64,000 nucleotides of DNA from Pseudomonas sp. GGS8 (GTDB lineage Bacteria > Pseudomonadota > Gammaproteobacteria > Pseudomonadales > Pseudomonadaceae). Shown here piece by piece: positions 39,668-48,769 of this stretch; position 1 is the stretch's first letter, and each line of letters begins with the position of its first letter. The position numbers and the translations under genes are program-made. Below the pieces are notes generated by a model, which searched no databases, had not been told where the DNA came from, and saw only the letters and a program-made list of their open reading frames with translations. Location of the stretch: contig NZ_JALJWF010000001.1 in the NCBI RefSeq assembly GCF_024168645.1, forward strand, positions 2,471,001 to 2,535,000, given 5' to 3'.

Positions 39668-40660
39668 TCAGTCCGCCACAGGCTGCGGATTCAACCATCC
39701 CCGCACCCGACGAACCAACTGCTCTTGCTCAGCCTTGGCATTGCCCGGCAGTGCCTTGAGCGATACCTGACTGAACGCCGACGTCTTCAGGCGTTTGTTG
39801 GCCTGCAAGCGTTCCAGTGCCGCGCTGCGATCCAGCGGTTTGTCCGTATAGAAAATGTCGGCGGTCGGCAGCTTGATCGTCGGCGTCAACTCGGCAAGCT
39901 CGGGCTTCGCCGTAACAGGCGTCTGAGCGGCGACCATCACGAACTTCTCGACTTGCGATGGCTGCTTCTCGCTCAGATAACGCGCAGCCCAGTACGCGCC
40001 GGTGCCATGCCCCAGCACGACGACCCTGCGAGCGCTTTGCTGTTCGGAATAAGCGATGGCCGCGTCGATGCGGGCGAAGATTCGCTCGGCGTCGGCTTTG
40101 GCCTGTTCTTCGGTGGTTTCGGCGATGGCCTTGTCGGCCACTTCCGCTTCGCCGCCGGCCGCCTGTTCGATGGGCGCCGCGGTGGTCGAGTCTTTGCTGG
40201 CGGTATCAGGCGCTTTGGGCGCGGGTGCCACTTCGACGATACGTGGCGCAATGGCTTCGCTTTGCAGGTCCGGCAAGGTGATACTCAGGCTGCTCCACTC
40301 GGCGTCCGGCAATTGACGGCGCAATGGGCTGATTGCTTGCGGCCAGTCAACGGTTTCACCGGCACCCGGGATGATAATCACCGCACCCTTGGGCTCGGCG
40401 GTATTGGCCGGTTTCCACAAGGCGAGAAAGCTGTCGGCGCCGGCTTGCAGTTGTTGCTGTTCCTGTGCAGGGATTTGTCGCTCAAGTGCCGTCGCTTCTT
40501 CCTGACTACGCTCAAGCAGCGGCTGGCGTGCGACCGGTTTTTCTTCGGCGGGTTTTTCCGCAGTGGCAGGTGCCGGGTCGGCCGCTTCGACGGAAAAGGC
40601 GCACGGCAGGATCAGCGACAGGCACAATGCTGGCAGTGCCAGGCGGTAGACAGGGGGCAT
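39668..40660 (-). CDS. DUF3530 alpha/beta-hydrolase-like exported protein
   Basis: The 330-residue protein has a signal peptide (about 1-26, ending VEAA), a proline/alanine/glutamate-rich part and a hydrolase-like fold with VIIIPGAGET. The nucleophile elbow reads GHGTG (in VVVLGHGTGAYWA), where a serine hydrolase would have GxSxG. Another Ala/Glu-rich insertion (about 150-200) splits the fold. It agrees with DUF3530, whose function I do not know. It may be non-catalytic and structural in the periplasm. It is divergent from agtS and convergent with the DjlA-like gene. Confidence 0.85.
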   Translation of the reverse strand: MPPVYRLALPALCLSLILPCAFSVEAADPAPATAEKPAEEKPVARQPLLERSQEEATALERQIPAQEQQQLQAGADSFLALWKPANTAEPKGAVIIIPGAGETVDWPQAISPLRRQLPDAEWSSLSITLPDLQSEAIAPRIVEVAPAPKAPDTASKDSTTAAPIEQAAGGEAEVADKAIAETTEEQAKADAERIFARIDAAIAYSEQQSARRVVVLGHGTGAYWAARYLSEKQPSQVEKFVMVAAQTPVTAKPELAELTPTIKLPTADIFYTDKPLDRSAALERLQANKRLKTSAFSQVSLKALPGNAKAEQEQLVRRVRGWLNPQPVAD

Positions 40661-40733
40661 CGGATATTCCAGGCCAGAAGTTATTCCGGCAGCCTAATGG
40701 GTTGGTCAGTATTTGTCAGTGTGTGAGACTTCG

Positions 40734-43130
40734 ATGATGCATTTTCGCTGCCTGTGGGTTATCGGCTGTTTATGGTTTCCCTTGATGGGCTGGGCGGCTC
40801 CCGCGCCATCGGCGCACGTCGTGTCATTGTCTTCGGCGCAACAGCAATGGCTGGCGCAGCATGAAGAGTTGCGGGTCGGGGTGGTGTTGCAAGCGCCCTA
40901 TGCCCAATACGATCGCCGCTTGCAGCGCCTGTCCGGGGTGAACATCGAGTTGATGAAGTGGCTGGCCAAATCGCTCAAGGTCGAGCTGAGCTGGCGTAAT
41001 TATCCTGATCTTGCGCAACTGGAAGCCGCCGCGCGTGAAGGCGATATCGATATCGCGCCGGGGCTGACCCAAACTCCCGTCGGTTTACGGCTCTGGCAAT
41101 TTTCCGATCCGTACATGCGGGTGTCGCAACTGGTGGTCAGCGACCAGAAGAGCACCGGTGTGGTGGAGCTGGAAAAGCTCGACAGTCAGACCCGCGTCGC
41201 TGTGCGGATGCCTAGCGTCACCGCCGATTTCTTGCGTAGCACCTATCCGCATCTGAACCTGCAGGGTGTGCCTCTGGAGCGCCAGGCGCTACAACTGTTG
41301 TTGAGTCAGCAGGCCGGTTACGCGGTGGTCGATGAAGCGCAATTCGGGCGTCTGTCGGCCGAGCCTGAGTTCGCCGGGCTGGCCGTGGTGGGTGACATCG
41401 GTTTCCCGCAATTGCTGCGAGTGGCCACGCGCCGGGACTGGCCGGAACTGGCCGGCATCGTCGAAAACGCGCTGCGCGCGATTCCGGCCAAGGATCTGGA
41501 GCAACTGCACAATCAATGGCTGCAACCCAAGTACCCGCGGCTGTCCGATTCACCGGCTTTCTGGAAAAACCTCTGCCTGCTCTTGCTGGTGTTGCTGCTG
41601 AGCAGCATGGCCATTGTGTTCTGGCAGCGTCGTCAGCAACACAGTCTGGAGCAACGTTTGCTGGCGGCGCGCGAAGACATTGCCCTGCGCGAGGCCAGCG
41701 AAGAGGCCTTGCGCCTCACGCAGTTCTCCATCGATCAAAGCACCGTCGGCATCCTTTGGGTCAACTGGGACAGCCATGTGCGCTACGCCAATCGTGCCGC
41801 CGAAACCATGCTCGGCTACCCGGCGGGCGGGATCATTGATCGGCCCTTGATCGATTTCGAGCCCGGTTTGCACATGGACCGCTGGCTGAACCTGTGGAAG
41901 CGCGCCCGGGCCAGCGAGGAAGGGCCGCTAAGTTTCGAAACCAACTGTGTGCGGGCCGACGGCAGTGTTCTGCCGGCGGATGTTTCGTTGAGCTTTTTGC
42001 GGTTTCGCGAGGGCGAATACCTGGTGGTTTACCTCAATGACGTCACCGAGCGTCGGCGTGCCCTGGCCGCCTTGCAGGAAAGCGAAGCGCGACTGCAGGG
42101 GATCGCCGCCAACGTCCCCGGGCTGGTCTTTCGTCTGGAGCGCGCGCCAGTGACCGGGCAGATCGACTTTGCCTACATCAGTGAAGGCAGCGAGAGCCTG
42201 GTGGGGTACTCGCCCGCTACCCTGGCCCATCGTGACAAAGGCCTGCGCAGCCTGGTGCATCCGGATGACAAGGCCAGTTATCACCAGACCCAGGACCATG
42301 CACTGGACACCGACAGCGACTGGTCATGGCAGGGACGGATTCTGACCCGTCAGGGCGAACAGCGCTGGGCCGAGATCAAGGCCATTACCCGCCGTCTCGA
42401 AGACGGTACCTATGTCTGGGACGGGATCGTCTGGGACATCACCGAGAGCAAGCGCATCGAACTGGAGCTGGCGAGCTCCCGTGAGCAACTGCGCGAGCTG
42501 TCTGCGCACCTGGAGAGTGTGCGGGAAGAGGAGAAGGCGCGGATTGCCCGGGAAGTTCATGACGAGCTGGGGCAGATGTTGACTGTGTTGAAGCTGGAAA
42601 CGTCCATGTGCGAGTTGGCGTATGCGCAGCTCGATCCGGGCCTGCACGAGCGTTTGAATAGCATGAAGCGTTTGATTGCTCAGCTGTTTCAACTGGTGCG
42701 TGATGTGGCCACGGCGCTGCGGCCACCGATTCTCGATGCCGGGATCGCCTCGGCCATCGAGTGGCAGGCCCGACGGTTCGAGGCGCGCACGCAGATTCCG
42801 TGTCTGGTACAAGTGCCGGATAACTTGCCGGTACTCAGCGATGCCAAGGCCATCGGGCTGTTTCGGATTCTTCAGGAAGCGCTGACCAATGTCATGCGCC
42901 ACGCCCAGGCGCATACTGTCGAACTGACGTTGGCGCTTGAGGGCGATGAACTTTGTCTGACTGTCAGCGATGATGGCGCAGGATTTGTCGCCGTACCTGG
43001 CAGGTCGACATCCTTTGGCGTGGTTGGCATGCGTGAGCGGGTGTTGATCATGGGCGGGCAATTGTCGCTTGAGAGTGAGCCGGGGGAGGGCACGACCCTG
43101 ACGGTGCGAGTACCGCTGGATGAAGCCTGA
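40734..43130 (+). CDS. agtS: Sensor histidine kinase AgtS (VFT-PAS-PAS-HisKA_3)
   Basis: The protein of about 798 residues has a signal peptide, a periplasmic SBP_bac_3 domain (about 35-265), a membrane segment (about 277-297, LLLVLLLSSMAIVFW), two PAS domains (about 330-575) and a HisKA_3/HATPase core with the phosphorylated histidine in REVHDELGQ (His609) and nucleotide-binding DDGAGF. The position before a LuxR-type regulator and the ABC operon matches P. aeruginosa PA0600 (AgtS), which responds to 5-aminovalerate and GABA. ATG 40734 is chosen over an upstream TTG at 40713. Confidence 0.85.
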   Translation: MMHFRCLWVIGCLWFPLMGWAAPAPSAHVVSLSSAQQQWLAQHEELRVGVVLQAPYAQYDRRLQRLSGVNIELMKWLAKSLKVELSWRNYPDLAQLEAAAREGDIDIAPGLTQTPVGLRLWQFSDPYMRVSQLVVSDQKSTGVVELEKLDSQTRVAVRMPSVTADFLRSTYPHLNLQGVPLERQALQLLLSQQAGYAVVDEAQFGRLSAEPEFAGLAVVGDIGFPQLLRVATRRDWPELAGIVENALRAIPAKDLEQLHNQWLQPKYPRLSDSPAFWKNLCLLLLVLLLSSMAIVFWQRRQQHSLEQRLLAAREDIALREASEEALRLTQFSIDQSTVGILWVNWDSHVRYANRAAETMLGYPAGGIIDRPLIDFEPGLHMDRWLNLWKRARASEEGPLSFETNCVRADGSVLPADVSLSFLRFREGEYLVVYLNDVTERRRALAALQESEARLQGIAANVPGLVFRLERAPVTGQIDFAYISEGSESLVGYSPATLAHRDKGLRSLVHPDDKASYHQTQDHALDTDSDWSWQGRILTRQGEQRWAEIKAITRRLEDGTYVWDGIVWDITESKRIELELASSREQLRELSAHLESVREEEKARIAREVHDELGQMLTVLKLETSMCELAYAQLDPGLHERLNSMKRLIAQLFQLVRDVATALRPPILDAGIASAIEWQARRFEARTQIPCLVQVPDNLPVLSDAKAIGLFRILQEALTNVMRHAQAHTVELTLALEGDELCLTVSDDGAGFVAVPGRSTSFGVVGMRERVLIMGGQLSLESEPGEGTTLTVRVPLDEA

Positions 43131-43169
43131 TGGTTGTATGTTTTTGAGCTGGCGCCTTCGTCGGATCGC

Positions 43170-43264
43170 CGCCCGGAGCAAGCCCGCTCCCACAGGGGTT
43201 TGTGTAGGTGCACAGATCTTTGACGCCCCTCAAATCACTGTGGGAGCGGGGCTTGCCCGCGATA
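43170..43264. repeat. REP pair between agtS and agtR
   Basis: A REP copy (GGAGCAAGCCCGCTCCCACAG, 43172-43192) and an inverted copy (TGTGGGAGCGGGGCTTGCCCGCGATAG ending near 43265) flank a 45-base centre. It separates the kinase and the regulator gene on the same strand. Confidence 0.85.
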
Positions 43265-43300
43265 GATCTTGGCTCTGACATAAGAAGAATGGAGAAGAAC

Positions 43301-43930
43301 GTGATCCGTGTACTGGTAGCCGAAGACCACACCATCGTTCGCGAAGGCATCAAGCAATTGATCGGCCTGGCCAAGGACTTGCTGGTGGTCGGGGAGGCGA
43401 GCAATGGCGAACAGTTGCTCGATACCTTGCGCCATGTTCCCTGCGAAGTGGTGTTGCTGGACATCTCCATGCCTGGGGTCAACGGCCTGGAAGCGATTCC
43501 ACGGATTCGCGCCTTGAATAATCCGCCGGCGATTCTGGTGCTGTCGATGCACGACGAAGCGCAGATGGCCGCTCGGGCGTTGAAGGTTGGTGCTGCGGGT
43601 TACGCGACCAAGGACAGCGATCCGGCATTGCTGCTGACGGCGATTCGCAAGGTCGCGGCGGGCGGGCGCTACATTGACCCGGACCTGGCCGACCGCATGG
43701 TGTTCGAAGTCGGCCTGACCGATGCGCGGCCGCTGCACTCGCTGCTGTCGGAACGTGAATTCTCGGTATTCGAACGCCTGGCCCAGGGCGCCAACGTCAA
43801 CGATATCGCTCAGCAACTGGCCTTGAGCAGCAAAACCATCAGTACCCACAAGGCGCGGCTGATGCAGAAACTCAACATCACCTCCCTGGCCGAACTGGTG
43901 AAGTACGCGATGGAACACAAACTGCTCTGA
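43301..43930 (+). CDS. agtR: Response regulator AgtR (LuxR/NarL family)
   Basis: The protein has a receiver domain (about 1-120) with phospho-acceptor Asp54 in VVLLDISMPG, and a LuxR-type helix-turn-helix at the end (LSEREFSVFERLAQGANVND onward). It is the partner of AgtS. GTG 43301 is preferred because GGAG lies six bases upstream and gives the usual (M)IRVLVAEDHT start; ATG 43289 would add four residues. A palindrome upstream of agtA may be its target. Confidence 0.87.
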   Translation: MIRVLVAEDHTIVREGIKQLIGLAKDLLVVGEASNGEQLLDTLRHVPCEVVLLDISMPGVNGLEAIPRIRALNNPPAILVLSMHDEAQMAARALKVGAAGYATKDSDPALLLTAIRKVAAGGRYIDPDLADRMVFEVGLTDARPLHSLLSEREFSVFERLAQGANVNDIAQQLALSSKTISTHKARLMQKLNITSLAELVKYAMEHKLL

Positions 43931-43960
43931 CACACCCAATCCATGGGTTCACTGCAAATC

Positions 43961-43992
43961 CCTGTGGGAGCGGGCTTGCCCGCTCCCACAGG
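43961..43992. repeat. Perfect 32-base REP palindrome
   Basis: Two 15-base arms (CCTGTGGGAGCGGGC and its complement) meet around a TT. It is a REP element whose two halves face each other without spacer. It stands 31 bases after agtR and can act as its transcript end. Confidence 0.9.
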
Positions 43993-44109
43993 ACCGTGTC
44001 GGCATGTCCATTTGCGACATGCACGCAAAGCCGCTTTTACCGGTTCCTGCGGCCTGCAGCTCACCGCCTGTCGCCATCGCGAATTGGCATATCCATCCCC
44101 GCCACCCTT

Positions 44110-44125
44110 GTAGGGCAATCCCTAC
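44110..44125. promoter_or_regulatory. Candidate AgtR operator
   Basis: GTAGGG-CAAT-CCCTAC is a perfect inverted repeat about 65-75 bases upstream of the possible agtA -10 box. LuxR/NarL-type regulators bind such short inverted repeats. The link to AgtR is inferred from position only. Confidence 0.4.
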
Positions 44126-44235
44126 CCTCAACCTTCCATCCGGCTGAGGCGATTCTCTCCTGCGCCCCGATTTGCGCGGCTCCCAGCGTCCACTAGGCTT
44201 AATCCACAGCAGTCATCAATAACAAAGGTGTGGGT

Positions 44236-45360
44236 ATGAGCCAGGTTGATTCAAGCGCAGGGGCCAGCGATGTTCTGGTCAGCTTTCGTGGTGTGCAAAA
44301 GAGCTACGACGGCGAGAACCTGATCGTCAAAGACCTCAACCTGGAAATTCGTAAAGGCGAATTCCTGACCTTGCTCGGGCCGTCCGGCTCCGGCAAGACC
44401 ACCAGTCTGATGATGCTCGCCGGTTTCGAAACGCCGACCGCCGGGGAGATTCAACTGGCCGGGCGTTCCATCAACAACGTGCCACCGCATAAGCGCGACA
44501 TCGGCATGGTGTTCCAGAACTATGCGTTGTTTCCGCACATGACCGTCTCCGAGAACCTGGCGTTCCCGCTGACCGTGCGCGGCTTGAACAAAAGCGATGT
44601 CAGCGACAAGGTCAAAAAAGTCCTGAGCATGGTGCAGCTCGACACATTCGCCCAGCGCTATCCGGCGCAACTGTCCGGCGGTCAGCAACAACGTGTGGCC
44701 TTGGCCCGCGCCCTGGTGTTCGAACCGCAACTGGTGCTGATGGACGAACCCCTCGGCGCACTGGACAAACAACTGCGCGAACACATGCAGATGGAAATCA
44801 AACACCTGCACCAGCGCCTCGGCGTGACCGTGGTCTACGTGACCCACGACCAGGGCGAAGCCCTGACCATGTCCGACCGCGTCGCCGTGTTCCACCAGGG
44901 CGAGATCCAGCAGATCGCGCCACCGCGCACGCTCTACGAAGAGCCGAAAAATACCTTCGTCGCCAACTTCATTGGCGAGAACAACCGCCTCAACGGTCGC
45001 TTGCACAGCCATACCGGCGACCGCTGCGTGGTCGAGCTCGGTCGTGGTGAAAAGGTTGAAGCCCTGGCGGTCAACGTTGGCAAGACCGGCGAACCCGTCA
45101 CGCTGTCGATTCGTCCGGAGCGCGTGAGCCTCAATGGCTCGAGCGAGTCCTGTGTCAACCGCTTCTCGGGAAGGGTGGCGGAATTCATCTATCTGGGCGA
45201 CCACGTCCGGGTTCGCCTGGAAGTCTGCGGCAAGACCGACTTCTTCGTGAAACAACCGATTGCCGAGCTCGATCCCGCTCTGGCTGTCGGCGACGTGGTA
45301 CCGCTTGGCTGGCAGGTCGAACACGTTCGCGCGCTCGACCCACTTCTAGAGGCGCATTGA
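44236..45360 (+). CDS. agtA: ABC transporter ATP-binding protein AgtA
   Basis: AgtA is the ATPase of a polyamine/opine-type importer. Walker A GPSGSGKTT is at residues 48-56, followed by the signature LSGGQQQR and Walker B LVLMDEPLGALD. The C-terminal part is a TOBE domain (about 290-370). The order ATPase, binding protein, permease, permease matches P. aeruginosa agtABCD (PA0603-PA0606) for 5-aminovalerate and GABA uptake. ATG 44236 follows AAAGGTG; GTG 44230 is less likely. The substrate is inferred from order and the AgtSR neighbours. Confidence 0.87.
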   Translation: MSQVDSSAGASDVLVSFRGVQKSYDGENLIVKDLNLEIRKGEFLTLLGPSGSGKTTSLMMLAGFETPTAGEIQLAGRSINNVPPHKRDIGMVFQNYALFPHMTVSENLAFPLTVRGLNKSDVSDKVKKVLSMVQLDTFAQRYPAQLSGGQQQRVALARALVFEPQLVLMDEPLGALDKQLREHMQMEIKHLHQRLGVTVVYVTHDQGEALTMSDRVAVFHQGEIQQIAPPRTLYEEPKNTFVANFIGENNRLNGRLHSHTGDRCVVELGRGEKVEALAVNVGKTGEPVTLSIRPERVSLNGSSESCVNRFSGRVAEFIYLGDHVRVRLEVCGKTDFFVKQPIAELDPALAVGDVVPLGWQVEHVRALDPLLEAH

Positions 45361-45409
45361 TCGCCCCCTGCTTCACCAACACCAACCCTGCACGTGGAGA
45401 GAACAATAA

Positions 45410-46453
45410 ATGTTGAGATCCCTGAAATTCACCGCCCTGGTCGTCGGCATGATGGGCGCGGCGCATGCAATGGCGGCTGGCCCGGACCTGACCGTGGTGT
45501 CCTTTGGCGGGGCGAACAAGGCGGCGCAGGTCAAAGCCTTCTACGCACCATGGGAAGCGGCGGGCCACGGCAAAATCGTGGCTGGCGAATACAACGGCGA
45601 GATGGCCAAGGTCAAAGCCATGGTCGACACCAAGAGCGTGTCCTGGGACTTGGTGGAAGTTGAATCGCCGGAACTGTCCCGTGGTTGCGACGAAGACATG
45701 TTCGAGCAGCTTGATCCGAAGCTGTTCGGCAAGTCTGAAGACTATGTCAAAGGCGCTATCCAGCCGTGCGGCGTAGGTTTTTTTGTGTGGTCGACCGTGC
45801 TGGCCTACAACGCCGACAAGCTGAAAACCGCTCCGACCAGTTGGGCTGATTTCTGGGACACCAAGAAATTCCCGGGCAAACGTGGCTTGCGCAAAGGCGC
45901 CAAGTACACCCTGGAATTCGCCTTGATGGCCGATGGCGTTGCGCCGAAAGACGTCTACAAAGTACTGGCCGGCAAAGACGGTCAGGACCGCGCGTTCAAG
46001 AAACTCGATGAACTCAAGCCAAACATCCAGTGGTGGGAAGCCGGCGCACAACCGCCGCAATACCTCGCCTCCGGTGACGTGGTCATGAGCTCGGCCTACA
46101 ACGGCCGGATCGCCGCGGTACAGAAAGAAAGCAACCTGAAAGTGGTGTGGAACGGCGGCATCTACGACTTCGATGCATGGGCGATTCCAAAAGGCCTGGA
46201 CAAGACCCGTGCCGAAGCGGCGAAGAAGTTCATCGCTTTCTCGGTACAGCCGCAACAGCAGAAGACCTACTCGGAAAACATCGCCTACGGCCCGGCCAAC
46301 ACTCAGGCCGTGCCATTGCTGTCCAAGGATGTCCTGAAAGACATGCCGACCACCCCGGAAAACATCGCCAACCAGGTGCAGATCGACGTCAGCTTCTGGG
46401 CTGACAACGGCGAGCAACTGGAGCAGCGCTTCAATTCCTGGGCTGCGAAGTAA
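45410..46453 (+). CDS. agtB: ABC transporter substrate-binding protein AgtB
   Basis: The 347-residue periplasmic protein has a signal peptide (about 1-21, MLRSLKFTALVVGMMGAAHA) and a type 2 polyamine-binding-like fold (PotD/spermidine family), with DLTVVSFGGANKAAQVKAF at the mature start. In P. aeruginosa the homologue binds 5-aminovalerate and related amino acids. It lies between agtA and agtC. Inverted repeats after it may hold its mRNA level above that of the permeases. Confidence 0.87.
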   Translation: MLRSLKFTALVVGMMGAAHAMAAGPDLTVVSFGGANKAAQVKAFYAPWEAAGHGKIVAGEYNGEMAKVKAMVDTKSVSWDLVEVESPELSRGCDEDMFEQLDPKLFGKSEDYVKGAIQPCGVGFFVWSTVLAYNADKLKTAPTSWADFWDTKKFPGKRGLRKGAKYTLEFALMADGVAPKDVYKVLAGKDGQDRAFKKLDELKPNIQWWEAGAQPPQYLASGDVVMSSAYNGRIAAVQKESNLKVVWNGGIYDFDAWAIPKGLDKTRAEAAKKFIAFSVQPQQQKTYSENIAYGPANTQAVPLLSKDVLKDMPTTPENIANQVQIDVSFWADNGEQLEQRFNSWAAK

Positions 46454-46456
46454 CCA

Positions 46457-46620
46457 GAGGGCTAGCCCTCTTGTGAGGGCGAGCCTTTGTGGTGAGGGGG
46501 CTTGCCCCCGTTGGGTCGCGAAGCGGCCCTAAAACCTGCAACCGCGATGTATCAGGTACACCGGATGCAATGGTTTCACGGCTGCTTCGCAGCCGAACGG
46601 GGGCAAGCCCCCTCGCCACA
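46457..46620. repeat. Hairpin and inverted repeat pair between agtB and agtC
   Basis: The palindrome GAGGGCTAGCCCTC (46457-46470) follows the agtB stop directly. Then come two inverted copies of a different repeat: TGTGGTGAGGGGGCTTGCCCCC at 46488 and GGGGGCAAGCCCCCTCGCCACA ending at 46620. Each copy has an inner TTCGC/GCGAA hairpin such as GGCTGC-TTC-GCAGCC. This is a second REP class, distinct from the GTGGGAGCGGGC type. Such repeats after a binding-protein gene often protect its mRNA. Confidence 0.85.
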
Positions 46621-46666
46621 ATTTCGCTCCCCCTTATCGATTGATCAAAGATTTCCGGAGTACGCC

Positions 46667-47914
46667 ATGGCTATCGCCGTTCCCGTGAACGCGGGCACCG
46701 ACCCCACCTTGAAGCAGCGGCTTAAGCACGCCGAGCGAATCAACCGCTGGAAAGCACAAGCCTTGATCGCGCCGTTGGTGCTGTTTCTGTTGCTGGTGTT
46801 CCTGGTGCCGATCGTGGCGCTGCTCTACAAAAGCGTCGGTAACCCGGAAGTGGTCGGCGTCATGCCGCGCACCGTGGCAGCCATCGCCAGTTGGGATGGC
46901 CGAGGCCTGCCGGCAGAGCCTGTGTACAAGGCCGCCAGCGAAGACCTCGCCGAAGCCCGCAAGAATCAGACCTTGGGCGACTTGTCCAAGCGCTTGAACA
47001 TGGAGTTGGCCGGCTACCGCAGCCTGCTGACGAAAACCGCGCGCGCCTTGCCGTTCGCCACGGAGCCTGCCTCCTATAAAGAAGCACTGGAAGGGCTCGA
47101 CGAGCGTTGGGGTGATCCGGCTTATTGGCAAGTCGTGCGTCGCAACACCAGTGGCGTGACGCCGTATTACCTGCTGGCCGCCGTCGATCACCGTATCGAC
47201 GACCTCGGCGAACTGGCTCGGGCCACTCCCGATCAGGCGATCTACCTCGACATCTTTGCCCGGACCTTCTGGATGGGCTTGATCATTACCATGATCTGCC
47301 TGGTGCTTGCCTATCCGCTGGCCTACCTGCTGGCGAACCTGCCCTCGCGGCAAAGCAACCTGCTGATGATTCTGGTGCTGTTGCCGTTCTGGACCTCGAT
47401 TCTGGTGCGGGTCGCGGCGTGGATCGTGTTGCTGCAATCGGGCGGCTTGATCAACAGCGGCCTGATGGCCATGGGCGTCATTGATAAGCCGCTGGAATTG
47501 GTGTTCAACCGCACCGGGGTCTACATCTCGATGGTGCACATCCTGCTGCCGTTCATGATTCTGCCGATCTACAGCGTGATGAAAGGTATCTCGCCGACTT
47601 ACATGCGTGCGGCGATTTCCCTCGGCTGCCACCCGTTCGCCAGTTTCTGGCGGGTGTACTTCCCGCAGACCTATGCCGGTGTGGGCGCCGGTTGTCTGTT
47701 GGTGTTCATCCTTGCCATCGGCTACTACATCACCCCGGCGTTGCTGGGCAGCCCCAACGATCAGATGGTCAGTTACTTCGTCGCCTTCTACACCAACACC
47801 AGCATCAACTGGGGCATGGCGACCGCGCTCGGTGGGCTGTTGCTGCTGGCGACCGTGGTGCTTTATCTGATTTACAGCTGGCTGGTGGGCGCCAGTCGCC
47901 TGCGCCTGAGCTAA
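46667..47914 (+). CDS. agtC: ABC transporter permease AgtC
   Basis: The 415-residue inner-membrane protein starts at ATG 46667 with CGGAG six bases upstream. One N-terminal membrane helix (LIAPLVLFLLLVFLVPIVAL) is followed by a large periplasmic insertion (about 60-185) and then the five-helix permease core with the EAA-like loop MRAAISLGCHPFASFWRVYFP. The insertion is longer than in PotB but is known in this subfamily. It pairs with AgtD. Confidence 0.87.
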   Translation: MAIAVPVNAGTDPTLKQRLKHAERINRWKAQALIAPLVLFLLLVFLVPIVALLYKSVGNPEVVGVMPRTVAAIASWDGRGLPAEPVYKAASEDLAEARKNQTLGDLSKRLNMELAGYRSLLTKTARALPFATEPASYKEALEGLDERWGDPAYWQVVRRNTSGVTPYYLLAAVDHRIDDLGELARATPDQAIYLDIFARTFWMGLIITMICLVLAYPLAYLLANLPSRQSNLLMILVLLPFWTSILVRVAAWIVLLQSGGLINSGLMAMGVIDKPLELVFNRTGVYISMVHILLPFMILPIYSVMKGISPTYMRAAISLGCHPFASFWRVYFPQTYAGVGAGCLLVFILAIGYYITPALLGSPNDQMVSYFVAFYTNTSINWGMATALGGLLLLATVVLYLIYSWLVGASRLRLS

Positions 47915-47926
47915 GGGGAGAATGAA

Positions 47927-48751
47927 ATGCTGAGTCCTTATATGTCGCCCATCGAACGGGTGTGGTTCTACAGCTTGCGGATACTCTGCGGCTTGATTTT
48001 GTTGTTCCTGATTCTGCCGGTGCTGGTGATCATCCCGCTGTCGTTCAACTCCGGGAGTTTTCTGGTCTATCCGCTGCAAGGCTTCTCGCTGCACTGGTAT
48101 CAGGACTTCTTCGCTTCGGCGGAATGGATGCGTTCGTTGAAGAACAGCATGATCGTGGCTCCGGCAGCGACCGTGCTGGCGATGATCTTCGGTACGCTGG
48201 CGGCGATCGGCCTGACCCGGGGCGACTTCCCGGGCAAGCCTCTGGTGATGGCGCTGGTGATTTCGCCGATGGTGGTGCCGGTGGTGATCATTGGTGTGGC
48301 CAGTTACCTGACCTTCGCGCCACTGGGGTTCGGCAACAGCTATACCTCGTTGATCGTGGTGCACGCCGTGCTGGGCGTGCCGTTCGTGATCATCACGGTG
48401 TCGGCGACCTTGCAGGGGTTCAACCAGAACCTGGTGCGGGCCGCGGCCAGCCTGGGCGCTTCGCCGCTGACGACGTTCCGCCGGGTGACCTTGCCGTTGA
48501 TTGCGCCGGGGGTGATTTCCGGTGCGCTGTTTGCCTTCGCCACCTCGTTCGATGAAGTGGTGGTGACGCTGTTCCTCGCGGGTCCCGAGCAAGCGACGTT
48601 GCCTCGGCAGATGTTCAGCGGCATCCGCGAAAACCTCAGCCCGACCATTGCCGCTGCCGCGACGCTGCTGATTGCGTTCTCGGTGATCCTGTTGCTGACC
48701 CTGGAATGGCTGCGTGGGCGCAGCGAAAAACTGCGGACCGCCCAGGCCTGA
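47927..48751 (+). CDS. agtD: ABC transporter permease AgtD
   Basis: The 274-residue PotC-type permease has six hydrophobic segments, beginning with LRILCGLILLFLILPVLVIIP, and the EAA loop RAAASLGASPLTTFRRVTLPLI that contacts the ATPase. It follows agtC by 12 bases with a GGGGAG site. It is the last agt gene; a REP pair follows. Confidence 0.88.
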   Translation: MLSPYMSPIERVWFYSLRILCGLILLFLILPVLVIIPLSFNSGSFLVYPLQGFSLHWYQDFFASAEWMRSLKNSMIVAPAATVLAMIFGTLAAIGLTRGDFPGKPLVMALVISPMVVPVVIIGVASYLTFAPLGFGNSYTSLIVVHAVLGVPFVIITVSATLQGFNQNLVRAAASLGASPLTTFRRVTLPLIAPGVISGALFAFATSFDEVVVTLFLAGPEQATLPRQMFSGIRENLSPTIAAAATLLIAFSVILLLTLEWLRGRSEKLRTAQA

Positions 48752-48769
48752 AGCCACGGGCGGTAATAA

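Larger units (their letters stand above)
43931..44235. promoter_or_regulatory. agtR-agtA intergenic region
   Basis: These 305 bases have three parts: the perfect REP-derived palindrome at 43961-43992, the 6-4-6 palindrome GTAGGGCAATCCCTAC at 44110-44125, and a possible promoter TTGCGC-16-TAGGCT at about 44174-44201 ahead of agtA. The ribosome binding region AAAGGTG lies just before the start. No gene is seen. Confidence 0.5.

Noticed and set aside
44020..44235. Sigma-54 promoter upstream of agtA
   Set aside because: TTGGCATATCC looks like half a site, but the GC element at the right spacing is missing.
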